64,000 nt of DNA from Flavobacterium micromati (GCF_900129585.1 NZ_FQWF01000001.1:431864-495863), one strand, 5' to 3'; shown: positions 17,853 through 25,407, numbered from the stretch's first letter. Translations and numbers: made by a program. The notes: generated by a model not told the origin, from the sequence alone.

Positions 17853-18596
17853 ATGAAATACTTTATAATTTACATTTTGGTTCTTTTTTCAACGGTGCAA
17901 TGTTCTAATGAATTGGTATTTGAAGACCAATCGTTTCAAAGAAAAACGACTCTTCCATGTACTGAAAATTGTCCTGAAATAAAAGTAAAAATTCCAGTTG
18001 CTAATGGAGTTTCTATTGTAGCAGATAGCATCAATAAAAAAGTGTTTTCAGTTTTAAAGCAGATCATTTACTTTGGCGAAAAGCCATACACTTCAAAAGA
18101 TTATAATGGTTTATTGAAATCATTTATCGATTCCTAGGAGCAATTACAAAAAGAATTTCCTCAGGATAAATTGGGCTGGCAAGGCGATATTAAAGGAAGT
18201 GTGACGTACCAATCCGGAAATTTATTGAATATAAAAATTGATCATCACACCTACACTGGCGGCGCTCATGGTCATCATGGTTTGCGTTCTTTATTGTTTA
18301 ATCCTGAAACTGGAACATCGATTTCTACTAATCAATTATTTAAAGATCAAGCCCTTTTTAAGGCTTTCGCAGAAAAAAAATTTAGAGAAAAATATAAAAT
18401 TCCTGCTAATAAAGAGATTAATTCAGGCGGTTTAATGTTTGAGAACGAAAAATTCCAACTGCCACAAAATATTTTCTTTACTGACAAAGGATTACTTCTT
18501 TATTACAATATTTACGAAATTGCCTCCTATGCCGATGGAGCAACGGAAATGCTATTTCCTTACACTGAAGTGAATGAGTTTTTGAATTTGAAATAG
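17853..18596 (+). pseudogene. DUF4163/DUF3298 lipoprotein interrupted by an in-frame TAG
   Basis: Two open stretches (17853-18134 and 18138-18596) are in the same frame, separated only by TAG at 18135-18137. Read through, they form one 247-residue protein. It has a lipoprotein signal (VLFSTVQC), a DUF4163-like N-terminal part and a C-terminal RsiV-type DUF3298 domain (HTYTGGAHGHHGLRSL, then FFTDKGLLLYYNIYEIASYADG). The stop falls in SFIDS*EQLQKEF, where homologues I recall carry Tyr, so one substitution (TAT or TAC to TAG) would explain it. A promoter precedes it. It may be recently dead or a sequencing error. Confidence 0.8.
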
Positions 18597-18620
18597 TTTT
18601 ATATGAGTTTCCCAAATCCT

Positions 18621-18703
18621 GATAAATATGGAAACCGTCGGATTAATTTTATCAAGCGACATAGGGGGAATCTCTATAATGAGAGCAACTAACACAGATT
18701 CCC
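18621..18703 (+). repeat. 83-bp direct repeat, left copy
   Basis: This stretch matches 22091-22173 almost base for base, with the shared core AACCGTCGGATTAATTTTAT followed by GAATCTCTATAATGAGAG. The two copies are in the same orientation about 3.5 kb apart and bound the island with both toxin/antitoxin pairs and the RAYT. A TCGGAT...ATCCGA hairpin is intact in the right copy and mutated here. Confidence 0.75.
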
Positions 18704-18717
18704 CAAGCTCCAGCTGC

Positions 18718-18789
18718 GCGAAGTGTTCTTTAAAATAATAGTTCTTAAAAACTACGGACTGCTGTGCGAATGTTTCTGAATTCGTATCC
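18718..18789 (+). repeat. RAYT-associated hairpin repeat, decayed copy
   Basis: This copy runs from GCGAAGTGTTCTTT to GCTGTGCGAATGTTTCTGAA and parallels 19703-19776, which flanks the RAYT gene. The terminal hairpin here has lost pairing, suggesting an old copy. A second hairpin with ATAAAAAAAC / GTTTTTTTAT arms (18818-18850) follows and could terminate transcription. Confidence 0.65.
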
Positions 18790-18851
18790 ACAAACAAAGT
18801 CAGGTAAAAAAAGACCATAAAAAAACTGGGCAATAGGTCGGTTTTTTTATG

Positions 18852-19150
18852 TTATCTAACAGGGTATTTATCAGGATTTTGTGAAGTATGAAATACAGCG
18901 TTCAAGAAAACGGTTTTGCTTGGTTCGTCTACAATAAAAAAACGATATACGGAAATTTATCAAAAGATAAAAACCGATAATTGTTATCGTGAAACTGGTA
19001 AAAAGGGTTTGATTGTAACCCCTTGTATGTTTTTCTGTACTCTTTTAAAAAATCAAGAGCTACTTTTTTGGTAGTTTTTTCAATGTAATATGCAACCGCA
19101 TCTTCAATATTTTTAGAAGCAATAGGCGAAACGACAATCTTATAATTCAT
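18852..19150 (-). pseudogene. RelE/ParE-family toxin, frameshifted in an A7/T7 run
   Basis: The intact part (19150 to 18929, 73 aa) begins MNYKIVVSPIASKNIEDAV and includes YRFLSFDKFPYIVF, typical of ParE/RelE toxins. It stops early at a TAG at 18929-18931. Adding one T to the seven-T run at 18936-18942 (minus strand) restores the usual ending: FFIVDEPSKTVF, then VFHTSQNPDKYPVR and a stop at 18852. A single-base deletion therefore removed the C-terminal strand. It overlaps its antitoxin by 11 bp. It may be a true inactivation, phase variation or a homopolymer sequencing error. Confidence 0.8.
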
Positions 19151-19376
19151 ACTTGCTTTTTAGATCAGTATAAAGGGTTTCGGCATCAGTATAAGTAGTT
19201 TTGTCGGAGTTGAGTTGGTTATCTAAAATTTGTTGTTGTTTTTTAGACAGGATATAAGGCTTGGAGTTTGTTGTAGGTTCTACAAGCGCATCAACATAAC
19301 CAATAACACGTTCTAAAACACTTTGAGGAGCGTTTTTAAGTTTTTGTACCAGTAAAGCAATAGATGTAGTTTCCAT
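19140..19376 (-). CDS. Antitoxin of the frameshifted ParE-like toxin
   Basis: This 78-aa acidic protein has an N-terminal helical segment (METTSIALLVQKLKNAPQSVLERVIGY in two pieces, residues 1-27) and a disordered, toxin-binding-like tail (TYTDAETLYTDLKSKYEL). It is first in the pair and overlaps the toxin start by 11 bp, the usual type II layout. Size and neighbour make the call; no named DNA-binding fold is certain. With a dead toxin it would be a relic or a cross-acting antidote. Confidence 0.7.
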   Translation of the reverse strand: METTSIALLVQKLKNAPQSVLERVIGYVDALVEPTTNSKPYILSKKQQQILDNQLNSDKTTYTDAETLYTDLKSKYEL

Positions 19377-19702
19377 TTATATTTTTTTATAGCACTAATT
19401 GTTGAATTTTCTTTTAAGTTATAAAATCACCAAAGTATGTTTTACAAAATGTTTTATTTAGTGAATAACAAATTTAATCATTTTTCATTAATTACAAAGT
19501 ACAAGTAATAATTTCTTACTTTGATTATAAATATTTGCTTTAAACTTTTTTGAGTGGTTTGCATATATTGAAACAAAAAAAATCTCAATTTACACCACAT
19601 AATTTCTGAATCAAATCACCTATATTTATAAAAAACAGATCAAAAAGTAAGAAAACGGCTTTTCAGAAATACCGCTTCTTGAAAAATTCTTAACACCACC
19701 TC

Positions 19703-19776
19703 TACGAAGTGTTCTTTAAAAAGTAAAAGTTCTTAAAAGTCTAGACTGCTGTGCGAATGTCTCTGACTTCGCACCC
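19703..19776 (+). repeat. RAYT-flanking hairpin repeat, left copy
   Basis: ACGAAGTGTTCTTT opens the unit, and a hairpin at 19751-19774 closes it: arm GTGCGAA, bulged T, GTC, loop TCT, GAC, TTCGCAC. The reverse complement of the whole unit occurs at 20478-20546 on the other side of the transposase gene. The rest of the 468-bp gap (19377-19844) is AT-rich with nothing recognised. Confidence 0.8.
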
Positions 19777-19844
19777 ATTCGAATAAGCAACAAACACAAG
19801 CAGTTAATTATAATAAAAAAACGGTTATATTTGATAAAAAAGCG

Positions 19845-20444
19845 ATGTCAGATGGCTACAAAATAAGAGACCAAACTTTACCACATTTCATAACGACAAC
19901 CGTTGTAGATTGGGTTGATGTTTTTACAAGAACAAGCTACAGAGATGTAGTTGTAGCATGCTTGGATTTCTGCATAAGAGATAAGGCTATGGTTTTATAT
20001 GGGTATGTCATTATGAGCAATCATATACACATGATTGTGCAATCTGGCGATGGAGATTTATCTGGTTTGCTTCGAGATTTTAAAAAATTCACAGCTTCAA
20101 AAATTTTAGAAAAAATAAAATCAGATCCAGAGAGTAGAAGAGAATGGATGTTGGAGCGTTTTAAATTAGCAACCGACGGTCATTCTAGAAACAAAAATTA
20201 TCAGTTTTGGCAGTATGGCAATCATCCAGAAGAAATTTACAGCAACAAATTTATGTGGTCAAAACTGGATTATATTCATCTCAATCCTGTTCGCGCTGGT
20301 ATTGTTGCGAAAGCATCCCATTATATTTATTCTAGCGCCAGTAATTATGTTTCAGATTCTGGATTATTAAAAATTGAAAAAGCAGATATTCCTATTGTTG
20401 ATGTGTTGAATTTGAATAATTTTACTAAATATAATGAATATTGA
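19845..20444 (+). mobile_element. REP-associated tyrosine transposase (RAYT, Y1/IS200-like)
   Basis: This 199-aa protein of the transposase_17 (Y1) family acts as a single-strand nicking enzyme on hairpin repeats. The HUH motif is NHIHMIV, and the catalytic Tyr is in DYIHLNPVRAGIV, followed by the Ser-rich SSASNYV tail typical of RAYTs. The frame is intact. Hairpin repeats in inverted orientation flank it at 19703-19776 and 20478-20546, with a decayed extra copy at 18718. RAYTs are usually single-copy and domesticated, and move small REP/REPIN sequences; such a role here is inferred. Confidence 0.9.
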
Positions 20445-20477
20445 GTTTGATAAAGTGAGAATGGAATATTGGCATGG

Positions 20478-20546
20478 GTACGAAGTCGGAGACATTCGCA
20501 CAGCAATAGTAAGAATTAATATTTTGTCATGAAGAACACTTCGCAG
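20478..20546 (-). repeat. RAYT-flanking hairpin repeat, right copy
   Basis: This is the inverted partner of 19703-19776. The hairpin arms are GTACGAAGTC and GACATTCGCAC (loop GGA), and the outer end is GAAGAACACTTCGCAGGG. From here to 20752 there is only AT-rich DNA with no gene seen. Confidence 0.8.
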
Positions 20547-20752
20547 GGCCTTTAGTAATTCTTTTTGGCATAGTTATAGTCTTTTTAATAATCTTTATAA
20601 TTTAAAATCATATTACTCCCGATTGCTCAGATATACGCTAAAAACCTCGCTAACGAGCGCAGATTTGCATTCCATGCCCACCAACAAATTCAGGCGCAAC
20701 AAGTCAACAAAAAACCGTGCAAAATTGCTTTGTTTTATCATTTTTAAAAAAA

Positions 20753-21085
20753 CTACAAAAGCCCTGCGTTTTTGAGTAGTTCCAGTAAAATATGTTTAGG
20801 GATATTTTCAAATTGTCCTTTATCGAAAATATGAATAAGATAAATTTCGTTATTATCAGCTAATAAGAAATAAATTACTCTCGCTCCAGCAGATTTGCCT
20901 TTATTTTTACTTTCAATAGCCAATCTTATTTTAAAAAGATTACTTCCTAAAGATGTCCCAGTTTGGTAATCCTCTTCCAATTTTTCGATAAGTTCTCCTA
21001 AATTATCTTTCAGTGAAGGGTATTTTTTATAAAGTTTTTTGAAGAATTTTTTAAAATCGGGAGTTGGGATTATGTTATAACTCAT
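20753..21085 (-). CDS. RelE/HigB-like toxin
   Basis: This 110-aa basic protein is a type II mRNA-interferase-like toxin. Typical features are PDFKKFFKKLYKKYPSLKDNL, then LFKIRLAIESKNKGKSAGAR and VIYFLLADNNEIYLIHIFDK. The frame is complete, unlike the ParE-like gene at 18852. It overlaps the upstream antitoxin by 11 bp, the same overlap as in the first pair. Confidence 0.85.
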   Translation of the reverse strand: MSYNIIPTPDFKKFFKKLYKKYPSLKDNLGELIEKLEEDYQTGTSLGSNLFKIRLAIESKNKGKSAGARVIYFLLADNNEIYLIHIFDKGQFENIPKHILLELLKNAGLL

Positions 21086-21296
21086 TCAAAAAATCTTTAG
21101 CAGATTGTTTAGGCAATTTGCCTGTTCTCATTTCTTGGACTTGATTTAAACTACTTTGTATTTCTTGAATAGGCACATTATCGTCCTCTTTTTTAGTTAC
21201 CTCAAAATCAATTTTGAAAGCTTTTACAATAGCTTTTAAAGCGTTGATTTGCTCAATAGTTTTGGGATGTGCAATAAATATATTTTCTGTTGCCAT
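21075..21296 (-). CDS. Antitoxin partner of the RelE/HigB-like toxin
   Basis: The ATG at 21296 gives 73 aa (MATENIFIAHPKTIEQINAL); a TTG start two codons upstream is less likely. The N-terminal part is compact (residues 1-35), and the tail (QEMRTGKLPKQSAKDFLNEL) is charged, as expected for a toxin-wrapping segment. It is first in a two-gene minus-strand operon with the toxin. The family is small and poorly characterised. Confidence 0.75.
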   Translation of the reverse strand: MATENIFIAHPKTIEQINALKAIVKAFKIDFEVTKKEDDNVPIQEIQSSLNQVQEMRTGKLPKQSAKDFLNEL

Positions 21297-21345
21297 AATC
21301 AATTATTTAATTGTGCGTACATTTTATTCAAAGATAATAAACAAA

Positions 21346-21470
21346 AACCTGCTCACGCAAATAAATTTTGGAACAGAAAACAAAATTAAATATCTTTATG
21401 ACGCCACAGGGCAAAAGCAGCGCAAGAAGGTTTTTTATATTGACAATTTTGTTACCACTGATTATCAAAG
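21346..21470 (+). pseudogene. RHS/YD-repeat protein fragment
   Basis: Translation gives NLLTQINFGTENKIKYLYDA followed by TGQKQRKKV and VTTDYQS, a clear YD-repeat pattern from an RHS-type surface or toxin protein. Only about 40 codons remain, without start or natural end; homology stops at about 21470, where a polyphosphate-kinase relic begins on the other strand. Confidence 0.75.
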
Positions 21471-21473
21471 TTG

Positions 21474-21604
21474 CAATTTAATTTTCACACCAGCTTTACT
21501 TGCTTCGTACAATTTATCAATCATTTCAAAATAAGATAAGCTATTCATTTTAAGATTTATATATGTTTTTCTACCGGCTAGCGCATAGGTAATTTTTCTA
21601 TCCC
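21474..21604 (-). pseudogene. Polyphosphate kinase (ppk1) fragment
   Basis: The minus strand encodes TYALAGRKTYINLKMNSLSY, then FEMIDKLYEASKAGVKIKL, matching the conserved internal region of Ppk1 just before the VRGI/C motif. About 43 codons remain. It abuts the RHS relic, so this locus is a deletion or rearrangement scar. Confidence 0.75.
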
Positions 21605-22090
21605 ACTGGTGCTCGTTTGTAACGAGTGCCTACTTACTTTGTAAAAACAAATCGTAGCGTTTGCAACGCGACTCCTCCAGCTTGTGCGAGCGTAATTGAC
21701 AGTAAAAGCTAGCGCATGCGTGCAGGTTGTGCCCGCCAACACAGGCAACGCCATAAAATAAGAAACTCCCAGCCTTCGCGAACATCCAGTAATTTTGGGC
21801 TAACGCGATGACTCTGGCTCGTGCCCACAACCGAGGGCAATTAAAAACAAAAAAACAAGCAAGTGCTTGATTTTTTTTTAATAAGTCAACAAGCCTGCTA
21901 ATTAAGAATAGTCTTTTTTAGTTTTAAAATCATGAATAGTCAAATCAATAAATTTAAGAATCCCCAGCCGTCGCGAGCAGCAATAACCTGCTCCACATAG
22001 TTGTTAACTTTGATAATTTGATTTTCAGTTTTAAACTGACACCCGCTCCACAAAGTTTTCAACTTTGAGAATTTGATTTCGCTAAAGGTT
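21605..22090. other. Gene-free repeat-rich scar
   Basis: No credible gene is present. It is richer in G and C than its surroundings, with inverted words such as GCTCGTTTGTAACGAGTGCC and AGCGTTTGCAACGCGACT, which resemble the repeats I recall next to RHS genes in Flavobacterium. From about 21985 two imperfect units (CTCCACATAGTTGTTAAC and CTCCACAAAGTTTTCAAC, each followed by TTTGAxAATTTGATTT) lie about 64 bp apart. An A-rich/T-rich hairpin near 21845-21885 could terminate transcription. Confidence 0.5.
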
Positions 22091-22173
22091 GACAAATATT
22101 AAAACCGTCGGATTAATTTTATCATCCGACAAAGGAGGAATCTCTATAATGAGAGCAACTAACTAAGATTCTT
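22091..22173 (+). repeat. 83-bp direct repeat, right copy
   Basis: This is the same sequence and orientation as 18621-18703, with an intact TCGGAT...ATCCGA hairpin. It ends in AGATTCTTCCTTCGTGAGAATGAC, of which the TTCC...GAATGAC part is a common flavobacterial repeat end. It marks the right edge of the accessory island. Confidence 0.75.
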
Positions 22174-22450
22174 CCTTCGTGAGAATGACAATATTGAGCT
22201 ATAGAATTTATAATTGAATTAGATTAATTGTACCTGCCACGCAAAGTTTCCAAACTTTACTTTAATGATTTTCGGTTTTTATCCTACTTTAATATTTGTG
22301 TTTTACATCGGTCTGAGACTAAATAGCACTTGCTTACAGTCATAGGCTTTGCGGAGCGGTATTTTTGAACGAAAAAAAAGGGTTTTATATCTGATTTAAG
22401 AAGTTTAGGAAAAATTTTATAGTAAAACAAAACGTCTCACAACGGCTATC

Positions 22451-22597
22451 CCCTAGCCGCGACAGCAGTGGAAATCCTCTTGACCAAAACTCTATTTTTT
22501 CTTGACATAAAAGAACGACCAGAGGAAGCTCCTTTTATGACTTAGAAAAAAAGGGTTTTGGTCTAGAGATTGAAACAAATGGCGGGAAAAAGCTCCT
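22451..22597 (+). ncRNA. Flavo-1-like structured element, copy 1
   Basis: The order of conserved words is CCCTAGCC, GACAGCAGTGGAAATCCT, a variable hairpin (22490-22560), AGATTGAAAC, GGCGGGAAAAAGCTCCTAAA. The same order occurs at 32219-32302. I recall such sequences as the Flavo-1 RNA motif of Bacteroidota; strand and identity rest on memory plus the internal match. The 3' end overlaps the last bases of the convergent dinB-like gene. Confidence 0.45.
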
Positions 22598-23051
22598 AAA
22601 TAAACTTACGAATACTCATCATTATCCCGATGTGAAGTCCTTCATGAAAATAATTAAATGCCATTGCATCGGCGGCACTTGTCAATATAAACCCTGTTGA
22701 TGTAGGATATTCATGAAAATCTTTGAATGTTTTAGTAATAAAATCAGCTTCGGTTTTGTCAATTGTTTCTAGCAGTAACGTTTGCATTTCCTTTAACTCA
22801 CTCTGGAGAACAATATGCTCTGGTTTAGTTCCTTTTTTATATTTTTCTACCATTGCATTTGAAATCATCATTGGTAAACCGGATAGATTGTAGGTCAACA
22901 TTTGCTGGACAACTATTATATGGCCAATATTCCAAATGATATTATTGTTAAATCCTTCGGGTATTTTATTTAACTGATCTAATGTATAGGTCTGCAGTAT
23001 TTGTGATGCAATTTTTCTGCTTGTTCTCGTGATGTCAAATGTTGAATTCAT
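22596..23051 (-). CDS. DinB superfamily protein
   Basis: This 151-aa four-helix-bundle protein is of the DinB/YfiT type and probably binds a metal through histidines: NIGHIIVVQQ (about residue 43) and the C-terminal FHEGLHIGIM (about 134-143). Family members act as thiol-dependent (bacillithiol or mycothiol) transferases or are uncharacterised. It is monocistronic and divergent from the ArsC-like gene. Confidence 0.82.
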   Translation of the reverse strand: MNSTFDITRTSRKIASQILQTYTLDQLNKIPEGFNNNIIWNIGHIIVVQQMLTYNLSGLPMMISNAMVEKYKKGTKPEHIVLQSELKEMQTLLLETIDKTEADFITKTFKDFHEYPTSTGFILTSAADAMAFNYFHEGLHIGIMMSIRKFI

Positions 23052-23134
23052 TTTTTTGATTTTGAAATTTTAAATAAAAATAATCATTTTCGTTGCTAAA
23101 TGAATTTTCTTTGCACAAAGAAATTATTATTAAA

Positions 23135-23491
23135 ATGGATAAAATATATTACCTCGCTTCCTGCGACACCTGCCGAAAAATCATTAAATCATTACCAAAA
23201 GATCATAACTTAACGTTCCACGATATTAAGCAAGATCCAATCACTGTTGAAGAATTAGAGCAAATGCGTGAACTATCTGGTAGCTATGAAGCACTTTTTA
23301 GTAAAAAAGCACAGTTGTATAAATCAATGGATTTAAAAAACAAATCTTTGACTGAAGAGGATTACAAGAAATACATTTTAGAGCATTATACGTTTTTGAG
23401 TCGGCCGGTTTTTATCATCCAAAACAAAATTTATATAGGCAATACGCAGCAAAATATGCATCAAGTAATGCTCGCTTTTGCAAATGTCTAA
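23135..23491 (+). CDS. ArsC/Spx-family thioredoxin-fold protein
   Basis: The ATG at 23135 gives 118 aa starting MDKIYYLASCDTCRK; upstream in-frame codons are ignored because they precede the typical fold start. The CxxC (Cys10, Cys13) and the later LSRPVFIIQNKIYIGN (with conserved RP) mark the arsenate-reductase/Spx family. No other ars genes are near, so arsenate reduction is unproven. Its stop overlaps the transporter start (ATGTCTAA) by 8 bp, showing translational coupling. Confidence 0.85.
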   Translation: MDKIYYLASCDTCRKIIKSLPKDHNLTFHDIKQDPITVEELEQMRELSGSYEALFSKKAQLYKSMDLKNKSLTEEDYKKYILEHYTFLSRPVFIIQNKIYIGNTQQNMHQVMLAFANV

Positions 23492-24380
23492 ACGGAATCT
23501 TGCATTATTTGGAGCCACTTTTGTCTCAATCATTTATGGAGTCACATTCACGATTGCTAAAGATGTCATGCCAACATATATTGACGCCTATGGATTTATA
23601 TTTTTACGCGTAGGTGGATCAGTCATTTTATTCTGGCTGGCTTGGCTTTTTATGCCAAAAGAAAAAATTGCACTAACTGATTTTCCTAGAATTATAGCGG
23701 CAGCGTTTTTTGGCGTTGCATTTAATATGCTTACTTTTTTTAAAGGTTTGAGTCTGACTTCCCCTATTTCGGCGGCAGTGATTATGGTTTCGACGCCTAT
23801 GATAGTGTTAACACTTTCGGCATTAATTATGAAGGAACGCATGCAAAAACGCATGGTTTTAGGAATTATTTTGGGTTTAGTAGGAACTGCTTTTCTTATC
23901 CTTTATGGCAAATCAATTGGTAACGCAACTAATGCTGGTCTTGGTAACTTCCTCGTTTTACTAAATGCTGTATCCTATGGATTTTATCTTATTACTGTCA
24001 AGAAATTAATGGATAAATACAATGCTTTTACATTTGTCAAATGGATTTATTTATTTGGTTTTATTATGGTTTTACCTTTTGGCTGGAGCCAATTCCAAGC
24101 GGTAAACTGGGCGATGGTTCCTGATGCAATTAGCTGGAAAATAGCTTTTGTAGTGGTGTTCTCTACTTTTTTTACTTATTTACTAAATTTACTTTCAATG
24201 AGAGAATTAAAACCAACTACTGTTGCTGTGTTTATTTATTTGCAACCGGTGTTTGCCACTATTTTTGCAATTGGTTTGGGAAAAGACGATTTGAGTATGG
24301 TTAAAATTGTTTCTGCTATTTTAATCTTTACTGGCGTTTATTTAGTATCCTCCCCTAGCCCCTCAAAAGGAGGGGAATAG
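23484..24380 (+). CDS. EamA-family (DMT) transporter
   Basis: This inner-membrane drug/metabolite transporter has ten hydrophobic helices in two EamA repeats (about residues 5-135 and 150-285). The start MSKRNLALFG at 23484 is preferred over one two codons upstream. The substrate is not evident. The last ten codons (SSPSPSKGGE) and the stop come from a C/G-rich palindromic repeat that also forms the terminator, so the native C-terminus seems to have been replaced. It is coupled to the ArsC-like gene. Confidence 0.9.
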   Translation: MSKRNLALFGATFVSIIYGVTFTIAKDVMPTYIDAYGFIFLRVGGSVILFWLAWLFMPKEKIALTDFPRIIAAAFFGVAFNMLTFFKGLSLTSPISAAVIMVSTPMIVLTLSALIMKERMQKRMVLGIILGLVGTAFLILYGKSIGNATNAGLGNFLVLLNAVSYGFYLITVKKLMDKYNAFTFVKWIYLFGFIMVLPFGWSQFQAVNWAMVPDAISWKIAFVVVFSTFFTYLLNLLSMRELKPTTVAVFIYLQPVFATIFAIGLGKDDLSMVKIVSAILIFTGVYLVSSPSPSKGGE

Positions 24381-24421
24381 ATCATTATTGCAATTCCCCC
24401 TTTGGGGCTAGGGGGCTTTTT
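24349..24421. repeat. C/G-rich palindromic repeat acting as terminator
   Basis: The left arm CCTCCCCTAGCCCCTC-AAAAGG and the inverted right arm TTCCCCCTTTGGGGCTAGGG form a long hairpin around ATAGATCATTATTGCAA, ending in a run of T after GGGGGC. It terminates the EamA gene while coding its last residues. The same family occurs at 8653, 8953, 54784 and 56067. Confidence 0.8.
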
Positions 24422-24434
24422 TTTACTATCTTTG
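24402..24434 (+). promoter_or_regulatory. Promoter of yicC, with -33 box inside a palindromic repeat
   Basis: TTG (24402-24404), a 22-nt spacer and TATCTTTG (24427-24434) fit the Bacteroidota consensus and end 19 bp before the yicC ATG. The TTG belongs to the right arm of the repeat. Confidence 0.6.
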
Positions 24435-24453
24435 CCCTCTTTTAGAAAATTAT

Positions 24454-25314
24454 ATGATACAATCAATGACAGGTTTTGGGAAAGCGACTTTGCAATTACC
24501 AACGAAAAAAATAACGGTAGAAGTAAAATCCTTAAACAGTAAAGGTTTGGATCTAAATGTGCGAATGCCTTCGCTGTACCGCGAAATGGAATTAGGACTA
24601 CGCAATCAGATTGCCTTGAAACTAGAAAGAGGGAAAATCGATTTTTCTGTTTTTATCGAAAGTACCGCAGAACAAACTTCTACAAAAGTAAATGTACCAA
24701 TTGTAAGAGCTTATATTAATCAGTTAAAAGAGGTTTATGCTGATGCTGACGAAACGGAACTGATGAAAATGGCGGTGCGAATGCCCGACACTATGAAAGT
24801 AGAACGCGATGAGATTGATGAAAACGACTGGGTGCAAATCCAAACCGTTGTTGAAGAAGCATTGCAAAATATCTTGACTTTTAGAAAAGATGAAGGAATG
24901 TCCTTAGAAAAGGAATTTCAATTGCGAATAGGAAATATTCGCCAATACATGACTGAGGCTCTAGAACTCGATCCAGAGCGCGTTCAAGCGATAAAAGATC
25001 GTTTGCAAACAGCAATCTCAGAACTGAAAGTGAACGTTGACGAAAACCGATTCGAACAAGAATTAATTTACTATTTAGAAAAATTAGATATCACCGAAGA
25101 AAAAGTGCGCCTGACCAATCATTTAGATTATTTCCAAGAAACCATCAACGGAACTGAGGCTAACGGTAGAAAATTAGGTTTTATCACGCAAGAAATGGGA
25201 CGTGAAATCAATACGATGGGTTCTAAATCCAATCACGCACAAATGCAAAAATTAGTAGTGCAGATGAAAGATGAATTAGAGAAAATAAAAGAACAAGTTT
25301 TAAACGTATTATAA
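24454..25314 (+). CDS. YicC/YloC family endoribonuclease
   Basis: The 286-aa protein has the family start MIQSMTGFGKATLQLP, the central VRMPDTMKVERDEID region and the C-terminal DUF1732 block FITQEMGREINTMGSKSNHA with its conserved Glu residues. YicC-like proteins are metal-dependent endoribonucleases. The order yicC - gmk - nadD is common in Flavobacteriaceae. Two repeat features separate it from gmk. Confidence 0.93.
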   Translation: MIQSMTGFGKATLQLPTKKITVEVKSLNSKGLDLNVRMPSLYREMELGLRNQIALKLERGKIDFSVFIESTAEQTSTKVNVPIVRAYINQLKEVYADADETELMKMAVRMPDTMKVERDEIDENDWVQIQTVVEEALQNILTFRKDEGMSLEKEFQLRIGNIRQYMTEALELDPERVQAIKDRLQTAISELKVNVDENRFEQELIYYLEKLDITEEKVRLTNHLDYFQETINGTEANGRKLGFITQEMGREINTMGSKSNHAQMQKLVVQMKDELEKIKEQVLNVL

Positions 25315-25325
25315 TATTTACATGT

Positions 25326-25354
25326 AGAGACGCGATTTATCGCGTCTCTTTTTA
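25326..25354 (+). terminator. Intrinsic terminator after yicC
   Basis: A perfect 10-bp stem AGAGACGCGA / TCGCGTCTCT with loop TTTA and a TTTTTATT tail lies 11 bp after the yicC stop. The same hairpin sequence is, from memory, frequent in Flavobacterium intergenic DNA. Confidence 0.87.
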
Positions 25355-25407
25355 TTACGTTTGTTTTACAAAATTCAATCATAATAACAATTTTAGTAAA
25401 AACAATA

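Noticed and set aside
18552..18833. 93-codon minus-strand ORF
   Set aside because: It spans the end of the DUF3298 gene and two repeat families; no domain is seen.
21214..21534. 106-codon plus-strand ORF as one gene
   Set aside because: Its first third is antisense to an antitoxin gene, the middle is an RHS relic and the end is antisense to a ppk1 relic.
21630..21830. 66-codon minus-strand ORF with Cys-rich product
   Set aside because: It lies in GC-rich repeat scar DNA, has no ribosome-binding context and its product resembles no protein; it reads through inverted repeat words.
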